NCBI RefSeq assembly: GCF_004799665.1
Contig: NZ_CP031310.1
Location: 3,154,887 to 3,218,886, forward strand
From: Halapricum salinum
GTDB lineage: Archaea > Halobacteriota > Halobacteria > Halobacteriales > Haloarculaceae
DNA: 64,000 nt
Direction of reading: 5' to 3'
The translations under genes and the position numbers were made by a program. This document shows positions 45,117 through 53,719 of the stretch, in pieces. Each line of letters opens with the position of its first letter. Position 1 is the first letter of the stretch. Under the pieces are notes generated by a model, which saw only the letters and a program-made list of their open reading frames with translations, did not search any database and was not told where the DNA came from.

Positions 45117-46015
45117 ATTTTGCGGATATCCCGCGCGTCTTCCCACGCCCGAACGAGCGACGTGAGTGTCTCGTTGACGGGCACTGGTTCGGAGGCACGA
45201 TCGACGACAGCGCCGTTGATCGCGTCAATCTCGGTTCGACGCCCCTGCTGGAGGTCCTGATACATCGATGATTCGTTGTCAGCGGTCGAGGCAGCCACCG
45301 ACTGGACGGCAGCGACGGCATCGTCGTCGGTGAGGTCGATCTCGGCCGCCCGAGCGACTCGCGCAGTCTCACGGGCTGCGGCTGTCGCCACATCCCGCGC
45401 CGGCCCGGCAGCCAGTGCACCGTTTTCGATCCGAGCCAGCGCCGTCGTGGCGTTGATACCGGCGTTGACGGCCAGTTTCTCCCAGAGCCGTCGCGGCATG
45501 TCGCTCGCGACTGTCGCCTCGATTCCGGCTTGCTCGAACGCGGCGCCGACCCGGTCTGCAGTAGGCGAGTGACTACCATCACGGGCGCCCAGCACGACCT
45601 CGCCGAGACCGGTACACCGGACGACTCCCGGTTCCGTGAGCAACGCGCCGTAGGTGCACGTCCCCGCGAGGACCGTCGAATCGAGCGTTTGTGCGAGCGT
45701 CTGTTCGTTTCCGAGGCCGTTCTGGACTGTGAGGACGATTTCGGGTTCGCACGCCTGCAACGCTCGGGCGGCCTCTGCGGTGTCGTAGCTCTTGACCGTA
45801 ACGAGCGCGAGGTCGACACTCGATAGATCGGCCGGAATCTCGGTCGCAGCGTCTGGAGTGGCAGTCTCGCGAATCTCACCCTCGATCGAGAGCCCGTGTT
45901 CACGGACCGTCGAGACGTGCGGGTCGCGTCCGACGAGCGTGACGTCGTCGGTCCGCGCGAGGAGACCACCGAGCAAACTACCGAGACTGCCAGCGCCGAA
46001 GACGACGACCGTCAT
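45113..46015 (-). CDS. panE: 2-dehydropantoate 2-reductase
   Basis: NADPH-dependent reduction of ketopantoate to pantoate in coenzyme A synthesis, 300 aa. The glycine motif VVVFGAGSLGSLLGGLLA starts the Rossmann domain, LVTVKSYDT follows, and VQNGLGN marks the substrate pocket. The catalytic lysine and asparagine are in LWEKLAVNAGINATTAL. The upstream DUF7130-like gene ends directly before it (its TGA is at 46016-46018 and this ATG at 46013-46015), so translation is coupled. CoA synthesis also appears in coaD at 61.1 kb. Confidence 0.88.
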   Translation of the reverse strand: MTVVVFGAGSLGSLLGGLLARTDDVTLVGRDPHVSTVREHGLSIEGEIRETATPDAATEIPADLSSVDLALVTVKSYDTAEAARALQACEPEIVLTVQNGLGNEQTLAQTLDSTVLAGTCTYGALLTEPGVVRCTGLGEVVLGARDGSHSPTADRVGAAFEQAGIEATVASDMPRRLWEKLAVNAGINATTALARIENGALAAGPARDVATAAARETARVARAAEIDLTDDDAVAAVQSVAASTADNESSMYQDLQQGRRTEIDAINGAVVDRASEPVPVNETLTSLVRAWEDARDIRKI

Positions 46016-46315
46016 TCAATCCTGGAGGTGGTAATAGATGTCTTCCTGGGGCGCACCGCAGTCCGGGCAGCCGTCCTCTGGCAGTTCCTCGATGTCGCCG
46101 ATCGCCCCACATTCGTAACAGCGCCAGGTCAACTCAGCCTCGCCGGCGATACCAGAGGATATGTGCTCTCCCGAGAGTGCAGTGATCCCCTGGTCGGTGC
46201 TCACGAAGAAGCCGTGTTCGTCGAACCCTCGGACCGTTCCGAGGCGGTTGCCCTTCTGGTCGTATATTTCCGTACCGAAAGTCACGTCGACGTCCGTCTC
46301 TGCGGAGCGATCCAT
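46016..46315 (-). CDS. Small zinc-ribbon protein with PRC-barrel-like start (DUF7130-like)
   Basis: Protein of 99 aa. The first half (about 10-60) reads like a PRC-type beta-barrel (VTFGTEIYDQKGNRLGTVRGFDEHGF). The second half has a rubredoxin-like zinc ribbon: WRCYECGAIGDIEELPEDGCPDCGAP, four cysteines in two C-x-x-C pairs. This looks like the haloarchaeal family DUF7130, function unknown. It is directly joined to panE, with no gap, so the two are probably one operon, but a metabolic link is unproven. Confidence 0.8.
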   Translation of the reverse strand: MDRSAETDVDVTFGTEIYDQKGNRLGTVRGFDEHGFFVSTDQGITALSGEHISSGIAGEAELTWRCYECGAIGDIEELPEDGCPDCGAPQEDIYYHLQD

Positions 46316-46380
46316 ATCCCAACTACCGCGGGAGCGCTGTTAAAGTTAGGTGGCCAAATCGGCGCGCAGACGGATGCAAA

Positions 46381-46402
46381 CGTTTTTTGTCGACTGTCGA
46401 CA
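46381..46402 (+). promoter_or_regulatory. Promoter with palindromic operator candidate before the degenerate kinase gene
   Basis: An A/T element (cgttttttg, 46381-46389) sits 26-34 bases before ATG 46415. It is followed at 46388-46402 by TGTCGACTGTCGACA, a perfect 7-bp inverted repeat with a single central base. It overlaps the expected transcription start, so a dimeric repressor could block it. Confidence 0.45.
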
Positions 46403-46414
46403 GTGATAGAAGCA

Positions 46415-48001
46415 ATGGCAACACGGCCGCAAGTGTTGTTCGTCCGGAATCCGGACGGGGGTGGACATCTGGCTGCCGCGCTGAAAGACGCCGGGCTGGA
46501 CGTCGTCACCGCCGAGAGCGCACGCTCGGCAGCGACGACACTCGAAGCACGAACGCCACAGTGTGTCGTCAGTCAGTACGCTGTGCCGCCCGAGTCAGGC
46601 ACGGAGACAGACGGTGGCGCCACCGTCCGCGAGGCCGTCACCTCGATCGATCCCGACCTCCCGTTCATCCTGGTCTCGGACATCGAACACTACGACGACG
46701 CACGTGAACAGTTCGACGAGGACATCTTCGGATACGTCCCGTTACGCGAGGACACCGACACAGTCAAACTCCTGTTACGGCAGATCCAGTCGGCGATCTC
46801 CCAGCTTCCCGCTCGCCGCCGCGCCGCGATGCAGGCTCAGATCAACGAGGTCATCCGACAGGTCAACGGGACGCTCGTTCGCGCCCGCGACCGCGAGGAG
46901 ATCGAGCAGTCGGTCGTCGACGTCCTCACCCAGTCTCATCGCTATCGCTGGGCCTGTCTGGCGAGTGTTGACACCCAGGCCGGGACCGCAGCCCCGCGAA
47001 CGGGGGGTCGCGGCGGTGCTGACGAGGGCTGGCGCGACCGCGACCGCGAGCGTGCGCTAACGATCGCCCACCAGCAACCGCTCGTCGAGGCCAAAGAGGA
47101 GGGCGAGACCGTTGTCTCTCGACTCACGACCGAACGCACCCTCCCTGGCGAGGATGCCGGGACAGTCACCCAGATGGAGTCGGTGTTCGCGGTCCCGCTT
47201 GATTACGAGGGGAGCCACTACGGCGTGTTGGCAGTCTACTCGAATCGCGCCAGTGCCTTCCAGACCGACGAACGCCGGGCTTTGCGCGAGGCCGCTCGCA
47301 ACGTCGCGCTCGCGATCCACGCCGCCGAAGCCCGCGTCGAACTGCGCGAGCGGACCCGAGCACTGAAACGCCAGCACGACCGGCTGGAGGAGTTCGCCCG
47401 CGTGATCTCTCACGAGCTGCGCCATCCCCTCCAGGTCGCGATGGGGCGATTAGAGATTGTCGAGGACGTGGCCAACGGCGAGGATCTGCTGTTCGATCAG
47501 ATCGACACGATCGAGCGCAACCACACCCAGATGGAGCAACTGATCGACGATCTGGTGGCGCTGGCCCGCGAGAACGCCCGTCAGCACGAATCCGAACCGA
47601 CGAGTCTCCCCGTCACTGCTCGGCGCGCGGCCGGGATGGTCGACGGGCCGGGACCGACGTTGCGGATCGACACCGAGGCGTTCGTCGACGCCGATCCCGA
47701 ACGACTGCGACATCTCTTCGAAGTCGTCTTCGAGTTCGCGGTCGATAGAGCCGGCGACACGGCGACCCTCGGCGTCGAACGCCTCGACAGCGACGCCGGC
47801 TTCGCGGTCGTCTCGACCGACGACGCCCTCCCCGACGCCGACCCCGAAGAGCTGTTCCAGATGCACCCCGAGCCCAGCGATGCGCGCCGCATCTCGATGC
47901 GGATCATCATGAATATCATCGAGTCACACGACTGGTCGTTCGACGTCGAGTCACGCGGCGAAGAGACCCGATTCGTCTTCACCAACGTCGAGTTCATCTG
48001 A
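46415..48001 (+). CDS. Histidine-kinase-like protein with degenerate ATPase domain
   Basis: Protein of 528 aa. N-terminal receiver-like domain (1-130, without a clean phospho-acceptor pocket), a GAF domain (about 150-300), a coiled-coil and a dimerisation helix with intact H-box FARVISHELRHPLQVAMGRLE. The HATPase half is in place but its motifs are lost: the N-box reads LFEVVFEFAVDRAG (no asparagine), the G1 box is STDDALPDADPEELF (no D-x-G-x-G), and the G2 glycine box is replaced by ARRISMRIIMNIIESHDW. It probably cannot bind ATP normally. ATG 46415 is preferred; the frame is open upstream across another gene. Role as phospho-relay partner or scaffold is inference. Confidence 0.8.
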   Translation: MATRPQVLFVRNPDGGGHLAAALKDAGLDVVTAESARSAATTLEARTPQCVVSQYAVPPESGTETDGGATVREAVTSIDPDLPFILVSDIEHYDDAREQFDEDIFGYVPLREDTDTVKLLLRQIQSAISQLPARRRAAMQAQINEVIRQVNGTLVRARDREEIEQSVVDVLTQSHRYRWACLASVDTQAGTAAPRTGGRGGADEGWRDRDRERALTIAHQQPLVEAKEEGETVVSRLTTERTLPGEDAGTVTQMESVFAVPLDYEGSHYGVLAVYSNRASAFQTDERRALREAARNVALAIHAAEARVELRERTRALKRQHDRLEEFARVISHELRHPLQVAMGRLEIVEDVANGEDLLFDQIDTIERNHTQMEQLIDDLVALARENARQHESEPTSLPVTARRAAGMVDGPGPTLRIDTEAFVDADPERLRHLFEVVFEFAVDRAGDTATLGVERLDSDAGFAVVSTDDALPDADPEELFQMHPEPSDARRISMRIIMNIIESHDWSFDVESRGEETRFVFTNVEFI

Positions 48002-48068
48002 GCGTTCGCACCAGACCCTCCGTCTCTGATCGCAACGTACTCCCGTCCGCTATCCTAACGCGTATCCA

Positions 48069-48632
48069 ATGCAGACGACGATTCGCCGTCGACTCCCACT
48101 GGTCACCGGACTGTTGACTGTCGTCTCGCTCGTGGCTGTCGTCGCGGCTGTCAGGCAAGCGATCCCGGACGCGCTCCTGCCGCCGGTCCCACATTCGATC
48201 CTCGCTGCGATCCCACACCTCAACGCCCTTCTCAGTGCAGCGGCCATCGTCACGATCATCGCTGGTTGGCGATCGATCCAGGCTGACGACGTCGACCGAC
48301 ATCGACGGCTGATGCTCACGAGCCTGGGTCTCTTTCTGGGCTTTCTCGCGCTGTATCTGCTCCGGGTCGCGATCGAAGGGCCGACATCCTTCGGGGGTCC
48401 CGAGTGGCTGAAACTCTGGGTCTACTACCCGATTCTTGGGGTTCACATGCTGCTCGCGATCGTCTGTATCCCACTGGTCTACCACGTCCTCCTGCTGGGG
48501 TTGACCCACGCTCCTGCCGAGCTTTCTGAGACCCTGCACCCGCGGCTCGGACGGATCGCGGCGACGCTGTGGCTGATCTCGTTCTCGCTGGGGATCGTCG
48601 TCTACCTCATGCTGTACGTTCTGCCACTGTGA
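48069..48632 (+). CDS. DUF420 family membrane protein
   Basis: Integral membrane protein of 187 aa with five or six hydrophobic helices and conserved histidines (PHLNALLSAAAIV, VDRHRRLML, VHMLLAIVCIPLVYHVL). This resembles DUF420, a family found with cytochrome oxidase genes in bacteria and alone in haloarchaea; the histidines could bind heme or copper but this is unproven. No signal peptide is needed. ATG 48069 follows a cgtatccaat stretch. It converges with purF, leaving 15 bases between stops. The start MQTTIRRRLPLVTGLL has the usual positive-inside pattern. Confidence 0.75.
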   Translation: MQTTIRRRLPLVTGLLTVVSLVAVVAAVRQAIPDALLPPVPHSILAAIPHLNALLSAAAIVTIIAGWRSIQADDVDRHRRLMLTSLGLFLGFLALYLLRVAIEGPTSFGGPEWLKLWVYYPILGVHMLLAIVCIPLVYHVLLLGLTHAPAELSETLHPRLGRIAATLWLISFSLGIVVYLMLYVLPL

Positions 48633-48647
48633 GAAGAGAAAACCGAT

Positions 48648-50084
48648 TCAGTCGTCGGCCGGCGACGGTTCGATCGTCGGTCGATTGACCTCACGATCTG
48701 TCGCCTCGTCCTCGATATCGTAGGGATACTCGCCAGTGACACAGCCGAGACAGAGGTCGCCCCGGGTGCTGTCGAGCGCGTCCGCGATCGCGTCGATCGA
48801 CAGGTACGACAGGCTGTCGGCCTTGATCTCCTCGCGGATCTCTTCGATCGACTTGTCGGCGGCGATCAACTCCTCGCGCGAAGCCATGTCGATCCCCATG
48901 TAACAGGGGGCGATGATCGGTGGCGCACCGATCCGAACGTGGACCTCCTCTGCACCGGCGTCGCGCATCAGTTGAACGAGCTGGGTCGAAGTCGTCCCGC
49001 GGACGATCGAGTCGTCGATCAGCGTGACGCTTTTGCCTTCGACAGTGTTCTTGATCGGGTTGAGCTTCAGCCGGACCGCGCGTTCGCGCTCGTCCTGGGT
49101 CGGCATGATGAACGTTCGCCCGACGTAGCGGTTCTTCATCAAGCCCTCTGCGAAGTCGACGTCCGCGCCGGCGTCCTGTGCCGCGTCGGCGTACCCCGAG
49201 GCAAATGCCCGGCCTGAGTCCGGGACGGGGAGGACGACGTCGGTGTCGATACCGTTCTCCTCGTAGAGTTTGCGTCCGAGTTCGCGCCGGACGTCGTAGA
49301 CGAGCTTCTCGTCGATGTTCGAGTCCGGGCGCGCGAAGTAGACGTGCTCGAAGAAACAGTGGGCCGTCGAGTCAGCGTCGACGAGCTGGTAGGTGTCGTA
49401 GCCTGTTCCGTCGGGATGCAGCACGACCAGTTCGCCCGGTTGGACGTCCCGCACGAGTTCGCCGTCGAGCGTGTCGATGGCGGCCGATTCTGATGCGAGG
49501 ACGTAGCCGTCGCCCAGGTCGCCGATACACAGCGGACGATTGCCCTGGGGGTCTCGAACGCCGAGGACGGTGTCGTCGTGCATGATCGTCAGCGAGTAGG
49601 ACCCGTGGATTCGGTTCATCGTGCGCTTGACCGCACGGACGAGATCGGATTCGAGCAGGTTCCGGGCGAGATCGTGTGCGATGACCTCGGTGTCGCCGTC
49701 GGACGTGAAGGCGTGACCCAGATCGGCCAGTTCCGAACGAATATCCGGTGTATTGACGAGGTTACCGTTGTGGCTCAGCCCGAGCGATCCGGACTTGAAC
49801 GACACCGAAAATGGCTGGGCACAGCAGGCGTTGACGCTGCCGGCCGTGGGATAGCGGACGTGGCCGATACCGTTCGAGCCGTTCAACTGCGCCAGATCGT
49901 CCTCGTCGAAGACGTCACCGACCAACCCCATCTCGACGTGGGAGTGCTGCTGGAAGCCGTCGTGGGTGACGATTCCGGCAGACTCCTGGCCGCGGTGCTG
50001 GAGAGCATACAGAGAGTAGTAAAGCGGTCGGGCGGCGCTACGATCCTCCAGAGAGATGCCGACAACGCCGCACTTCTCGTGCAT
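48648..50084 (-). CDS. purF: Amidophosphoribosyltransferase
   Basis: First step of de novo purine synthesis: PRPP plus glutamine to phosphoribosylamine. 478 aa. The glutaminase domain begins after MHEK with Cys5 as nucleophile (MHEKCGVVGI), as in enzymes matured by removing a short propeptide. The phosphoribosyltransferase domain has the PRPP loop in VTLIDDSIVRGTTS. A C-terminal CLGC pair and an acidic tail follow. ATG 50084 is chosen over an upstream start because Cys5 must be near the N-terminus. eL37 ends eight bases upstream on the same strand, so it may be in the LSm-eL37 operon. Confidence 0.94.
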   Translation of the reverse strand: MHEKCGVVGISLEDRSAARPLYYSLYALQHRGQESAGIVTHDGFQQHSHVEMGLVGDVFDEDDLAQLNGSNGIGHVRYPTAGSVNACCAQPFSVSFKSGSLGLSHNGNLVNTPDIRSELADLGHAFTSDGDTEVIAHDLARNLLESDLVRAVKRTMNRIHGSYSLTIMHDDTVLGVRDPQGNRPLCIGDLGDGYVLASESAAIDTLDGELVRDVQPGELVVLHPDGTGYDTYQLVDADSTAHCFFEHVYFARPDSNIDEKLVYDVRRELGRKLYEENGIDTDVVLPVPDSGRAFASGYADAAQDAGADVDFAEGLMKNRYVGRTFIMPTQDERERAVRLKLNPIKNTVEGKSVTLIDDSIVRGTTSTQLVQLMRDAGAEEVHVRIGAPPIIAPCYMGIDMASREELIAADKSIEEIREEIKADSLSYLSIDAIADALDSTRGDLCLGCVTGEYPYDIEDEATDREVNRPTIEPSPADD

Positions 50085-50092
50085 CGTCGATC

Positions 50093-50266
50093 CTATTCGC
50101 CTGCTTTGCTCTGCCACTCGTACTCACGTCGCTTCGCCGATTTGCCGAAGCCACAGGACGCGCAGACGCCCTTCTTGACGTGATAGGACTTGTTTCCACA
50201 GCGTCGGCATTTGACGTGTGTGGTCTGGTTCTTCTTGCCCTGGCTCGGAGTTCCTGCACCAGTCAT
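50093..50266 (-). CDS. rpl37e: Ribosomal protein eL37
   Basis: Large-subunit protein of 57 aa, read directly from the minus strand. Sequence features: [17 protein letters not shown], then a zinc ribbon with CRRC (residues 20-23) and CASC (35-38) and the [13 protein letters not shown] tail. All four cysteines and the KSYHV core are those of eL37. Stop TAG at 50093-50095. Its ATG (50264-50266) overlaps the LSm stop by four bases, the standard archaeal lsm-rpl37e pair. It is too short to be caught by long-ORF searches. Confidence 0.93.
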   Translation of the reverse strand: MTGAGTPSQGKKNQTTHVKCRRCGNKSYHVKKGVCASCGFGKSAKRREYEWQSKAGE

Positions 50267-50448
50267 GGACTAATCGTGACGACGTTATCGCCGCGTATAA
50301 TCGTTGTGTCTTCGCCCTCTTCGATGACGAGGTTCATGTGCTGGTCGTACCCGGCCAGCACGCCCGTGAACATCTCGCCGTCTTTGAGGTGTACCGTTAC
50401 CTCCTCTTCGAGCGACGCTTCGAGTACGTCAAGCGGTCGGCCACTCAT
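50263..50448 (-). CDS. lsm: LSm/Sm-like RNA-binding protein
   Basis: Sm-fold protein of 61 aa that forms RNA-binding rings. Sm1 motif: [21 protein letters not shown] with [18 protein letters not shown]. Sm2: [13 protein letters not shown]. Shorter than bacterial Hfq and without a tail. It heads a tight operon with eL37 (four-base overlap) and perhaps purF. A TATA-like acgtttaag lies about 25-32 bases before the ATG (50472-50480), supporting a leaderless start. Haloarchaeal Lsm binds tRNA and small RNAs; targets here unknown. Confidence 0.93.
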   Translation of the reverse strand: MSGRPLDVLEASLEEEVTVHLKDGEMFTGVLAGYDQHMNLVIEEGEDTTIIRGDNVVTISP

Positions 50449-50469
50449 GCCTCTAGGCGCTAACCTCTC

Positions 50470-50482
50470 GGGCTTAAACGTA
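50470..50482 (-). promoter_or_regulatory. TATA box of the LSm-eL37 operon
   Basis: On the coding strand gtacgtttaagcc sits 22-34 bases before ATG 50448, a typical distance for leaderless haloarchaeal transcription. Confidence 0.5.
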
Positions 50483-50504
50483 CCGGCTCCGACCAGTCAG
50501 TGTG

Positions 50505-50666
50505 TCACCGCAACAGGATTTCTTCTACGCCGCTGTCACACGCCGGGCACGTCTCGTGGTCACGCGCGAACGCCCTCCCGCACCCCGAGCACTCGTATAC
50601 TCGCAGTTGAGACTGCTCAGACTCGGTCCGGCTGATGGCTCTTTCTACCTCGTTTCCCAGGGACAT
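50505..50666 (-). CDS. Small zinc-ribbon protein (53 aa)
   Basis: Microprotein found by direct reading. It reads MSLGNEVERAISRTESEQSQ, then YECSGCGRAFARDHETCPAC and ends SGVEEILLR. The two C-x-x-C pairs (CSGC at 26-29, CPAC at 40-43) form a zinc ribbon. TGA at 50505-50507, ATG at 50664-50666. An A/T element on the coding strand (tattgtttagaag) lies about 10-25 bases upstream. Haloarchaea carry many such small zinc proteins, several with regulatory roles; this one has no known function. It is upstream of the LSm operon on the same strand, about 56 bases away. Confidence 0.7.
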   Translation of the reverse strand: MSLGNEVERAISRTESEQSQLRVYECSGCGRAFARDHETCPACDSGVEEILLR

Positions 50667-50795
50667 GGCACCACTTCTAAACAATAGCGCTCTAGTCTCT
50701 TAGCGTTTGTTGACTGTTACCATACAAACTACACCTGTTGTGAGTCGGCACGTCGACGCCGACCCTTTTAGTAGGAGCCAGTCGAATCACCGGTG

Positions 50796-52070
50796 ATGAA
50801 TCTCGACAACGAGGCCGAGGAGCTCGCCTCCGCTCTCGGCACAGACAAACAGGAGGTCAAACGCGATCTGGAGAACCTGGTGTCCTACAGCGTCCCGCTG
50901 GAGGAAGCAAAGCAGAGTCTCCGCCGGAAGTACGGCGACGGCGGCGACAGCGGCGGGCCCGAACCCGAGAGCAAGGACCTGGCCAACGTGACGACCGAGG
51001 ACTCGAACGTCACCGTCACGGGCCGGATCCTGACCCTCGGCAAGCGCTCGATCCGCTATCAGGGCGCTGATCACACGATCTACGAGGGCGAGATTGCCGA
51101 CGCGACTGGCAAACTCTCTTACACTGCATGGGAGGACTTCGGACTGGCAGCCGGTGACACCATCCGCGCTGGAAACGCCGGCGTCCGCGAGTGGGAGAGC
51201 AACGCCGAACTCAACCTCGGCGAATCGACGAGCGTCGAGACGCTCGACGAGCCACTCGACGTCCCCTACGAGATCGGCGGCGACACCGATCTGATCGACG
51301 TCGAACCCGGCGACCGCGGTCTCAACGTCGAGGTCAGCGTCGTCGACTCCGAACAGAAGGTCATCGACGGCCGCGACGGTGAAACGACGATTCTCAGCGG
51401 CGTCCTGGGCGACGAGACGGCCCGCCTGCCGTTCACTGACTGGGACCCTCACTCCGAGATTGAAGCTGGCGGGTCCGTCCGCATCGAGAACACCTACGTC
51501 CGAGAGTTCCGGGGCTCGCCCTCGATCAACGTCTCGGAGTTTTCGCGTGTCACAGCGCTCGACCGCGAGGTCGAGGTCGCCGAGAACGCACCTCGGCTAT
51601 CGATAAAGCAGGCGCTCGACTCCGGCGGGATGTTCGACGTCGAGTTGCTGGGCAACGTTATCGCGGTTCGGGACGGCTCGGGATTGATCGAGCGCTGTCC
51701 CGAGTGTGGACGCATCGTCCAGAACGACCAGTGTCGAACCCACGGGCAGGTCGAGTCGGTCGAAGACCTCCGGACCAAGGCGATCCTCGACGACGGTTCG
51801 GGGACCGTGACGGTCATTCTGGACGACGAACTCACCGAAGTAATATACGGGGGAGACGTCGACGACGCCCGCGAGCACGCCCGCGACGCGATGGACAAGG
51901 AAGTCGTCGCCGACGCCATCCGTGAGGAACTGGTCGGCAGGGAGTTCCGCGTCCGGGGGACGCTGAGTATCGACGACTACGGCGCGAACCTCAACGCCGA
52001 CGAGTTCGCCGAGGTCGAGGACGACCCCGCAGACCGCGCCGCGGCGCTGCTCGCGGAGGTGGACGTATGA
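50796..52070 (+). CDS. rpa1: Single-stranded DNA-binding protein, replication factor A (RPA)
   Basis: Haloarchaeal RPA of 424 aa with three OB folds (about 70-165, 175-275, 285-400) and a zinc-finger-like insert CPECGRIVQNDQCRTHG in the third. The N-terminal segment MNLDNEAEELASALGTDKQEVKRDLENL is a conserved helical start. It coats single-stranded DNA in replication and repair. ATG 50796 (GTG 50793 is an alternative). The next two genes are its partner RPAP and a calcineurin-like phosphoesterase, overlapping by 4 and 1 base: in Haloferax volcanii the rpa1 operon has the same three genes. So the rpa1 name is by synteny. Confidence 0.92.
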   Translation: MNLDNEAEELASALGTDKQEVKRDLENLVSYSVPLEEAKQSLRRKYGDGGDSGGPEPESKDLANVTTEDSNVTVTGRILTLGKRSIRYQGADHTIYEGEIADATGKLSYTAWEDFGLAAGDTIRAGNAGVREWESNAELNLGESTSVETLDEPLDVPYEIGGDTDLIDVEPGDRGLNVEVSVVDSEQKVIDGRDGETTILSGVLGDETARLPFTDWDPHSEIEAGGSVRIENTYVREFRGSPSINVSEFSRVTALDREVEVAENAPRLSIKQALDSGGMFDVELLGNVIAVRDGSGLIERCPECGRIVQNDQCRTHGQVESVEDLRTKAILDDGSGTVTVILDDELTEVIYGGDVDDAREHARDAMDKEVVADAIREELVGREFRVRGTLSIDDYGANLNADEFAEVEDDPADRAAALLAEVDV

Positions 52071-53719
52071 GCGACTCCGAAGACGGCGGGCCGGGCCGCC
52101 GGGAGACGGCCTACCGGCTGTTCGCCAGCGAGTTCGAGGACGCGGACTTCTCCTACGCCGAGAGCGACGAGGAACGCACGCCGAACTACGTCGTCACACC
52201 CACCGGAGCACGGATCAATCGCCTGTTCGTCGTCGGCGTCCTGACGGAAGTCACACCCGTCAGCGACGACGTGCTCCGGGCGCGTGTGGTCGACCCGACT
52301 GGTGCGTTCGTCGTCTACGCCGGCCAGTACCAGCCCGAAGCGCAGGCCTTCCTCGACCGCGCCGAGCCGCCGACGTTCGTCGCCGTCTCCGGGAAAGCCC
52401 GGACCTTCCAGCCCGAGGACAGCGACGTCACCTACACATCGATCCGACCCGAGAGCGTCAACGAGGTCGACGCCGACACGCGCGACCGCTGGGTGGTCCA
52501 GACGGCCGAACAGACGCTCGCACGGATCGCAGACGTCGCCAGCGCGCTCCAGAGCGACGTCCGCGGTGACGAACTCCGCTCGGCGCTGGACGCCGACGGC
52601 GTCTCCGAGGGGCTGGCGGCCGGCATTCCGCTGGCGATCGATCACTACGGGACGGGTGGGGCGTACCTCCAGGCGCTTCGTGAGACGGCGCTCGACGCCG
52701 TCCGCGTCGTCGCCGGCGAAATCGACGAGGTCGAAGACCGCTCGGTCGCGCCCGACGCGACGGGCGAGGTCGACCTCTCGGCGCTGACCGATCGCCACCT
52801 CGACACGAGCGGGGCCACACCGGCCGAACCCGGCGCAGAGTCGCCGGCCGGTGCCGTCGACGAGGCTATCGAGAGTACGGCCGAGGCGGACTCGCGGGCC
52901 GGGAGCGCGGCCGAGGCGGCCAACAGCGAGCCCGAACAGGAGTCAGCTGTGACGGCGGAATCGACGAGCGACGAAACTGCCGCGTCGACCTCCTCGGAAC
53001 CCAGCGAAGCGTCGTCGAGTCAGCCAGCAGCCGCTGGCTCAGAGAGCGCGGCTGACACGTCCGAAACCGACACGGCTGACACGCCCAGCACGTCTGCGGC
53101 CGAGACGGCAGCAACCGAGACGGACGCGTCCGGTTCGACCGCGGACTCGGAGGACATCGGCGACTTCGAGCCCGGCGAGTTCGACCTCGACGAGGAGACG
53201 CGCGAGGAGGTCGAATCCGAGTACGGAACCGAGTTCCAGAGCGGGACCGAAGTCGAAGAACCCGGCGAGGCCGACATCGAGACGCCCGACCCCGAGGACG
53301 TCGAGGCGGCGGAGAGCGCCGGCGCGCCGGCGGGGGCCGCAGACGCCGAGGCTGCGCCGGACTCCGCGGGTGCGCCTGCCGGTGACGAATCGGCGACGCC
53401 CAGCGAGAGCGCGGCGACGACCGACGCCGTCACGGAGACGCCCGAGACCGACACCGAGGCCGGAGCCGACGAGGAAGCCGGGGAGGTCGACGCGACCGAC
53501 GCCGACGAGGAAGACGTCAGCGGGGCCGACCTCGAAGACGCCGTGATGGACGCGATGCGCGACCTCGACGACGGCGAGGGCGCGGACCGAGAGGGCGTAA
53601 TCGCCGCTGTCGTCGAGCAGACCGGTGCCGATCCGGGCGACGTCGAGGAAGCCATCCAGGAAGCGCTGATGAACGGGCGCTGTTACGAGCCCGACGACGA
53701 GACGCTCACGCCGATCTGA
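52067..53719 (+). CDS. rpap1: RPA-associated protein (RPAP) with long acidic linker
   Basis: COG3390-type partner of RPA, 550 aa. N-terminal OB-containing domain (about 1-200) with YVVTPTGARINRLFVVGVLTEV, TFVAVSGKARTFQ and SIRPESVN. From about 245 to 475 the chain is a Ser/Thr/Ala/Glu-rich low-complexity linker. The C-terminus (about 485-550) reads LEDAVMDAMRDLDDGEGADREGVIAAVVEQTG, a winged-helix-like domain similar to RPA2 C-termini. Haloferax RPAP1 is required for RPA1 function. Start ATG overlaps the rpa1 stop by four bases (ATGA). The linker is unusually long, mostly simple repeats of acidic and small residues. Confidence 0.88.
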   Translation: MSDSEDGGPGRRETAYRLFASEFEDADFSYAESDEERTPNYVVTPTGARINRLFVVGVLTEVTPVSDDVLRARVVDPTGAFVVYAGQYQPEAQAFLDRAEPPTFVAVSGKARTFQPEDSDVTYTSIRPESVNEVDADTRDRWVVQTAEQTLARIADVASALQSDVRGDELRSALDADGVSEGLAAGIPLAIDHYGTGGAYLQALRETALDAVRVVAGEIDEVEDRSVAPDATGEVDLSALTDRHLDTSGATPAEPGAESPAGAVDEAIESTAEADSRAGSAAEAANSEPEQESAVTAESTSDETAASTSSEPSEASSSQPAAAGSESAADTSETDTADTPSTSAAETAATETDASGSTADSEDIGDFEPGEFDLDEETREEVESEYGTEFQSGTEVEEPGEADIETPDPEDVEAAESAGAPAGAADAEAAPDSAGAPAGDESATPSESAATTDAVTETPETDTEAGADEEAGEVDATDADEEDVSGADLEDAVMDAMRDLDDGEGADREGVIAAVVEQTGADPGDVEEAIQEALMNGRCYEPDDETLTPI

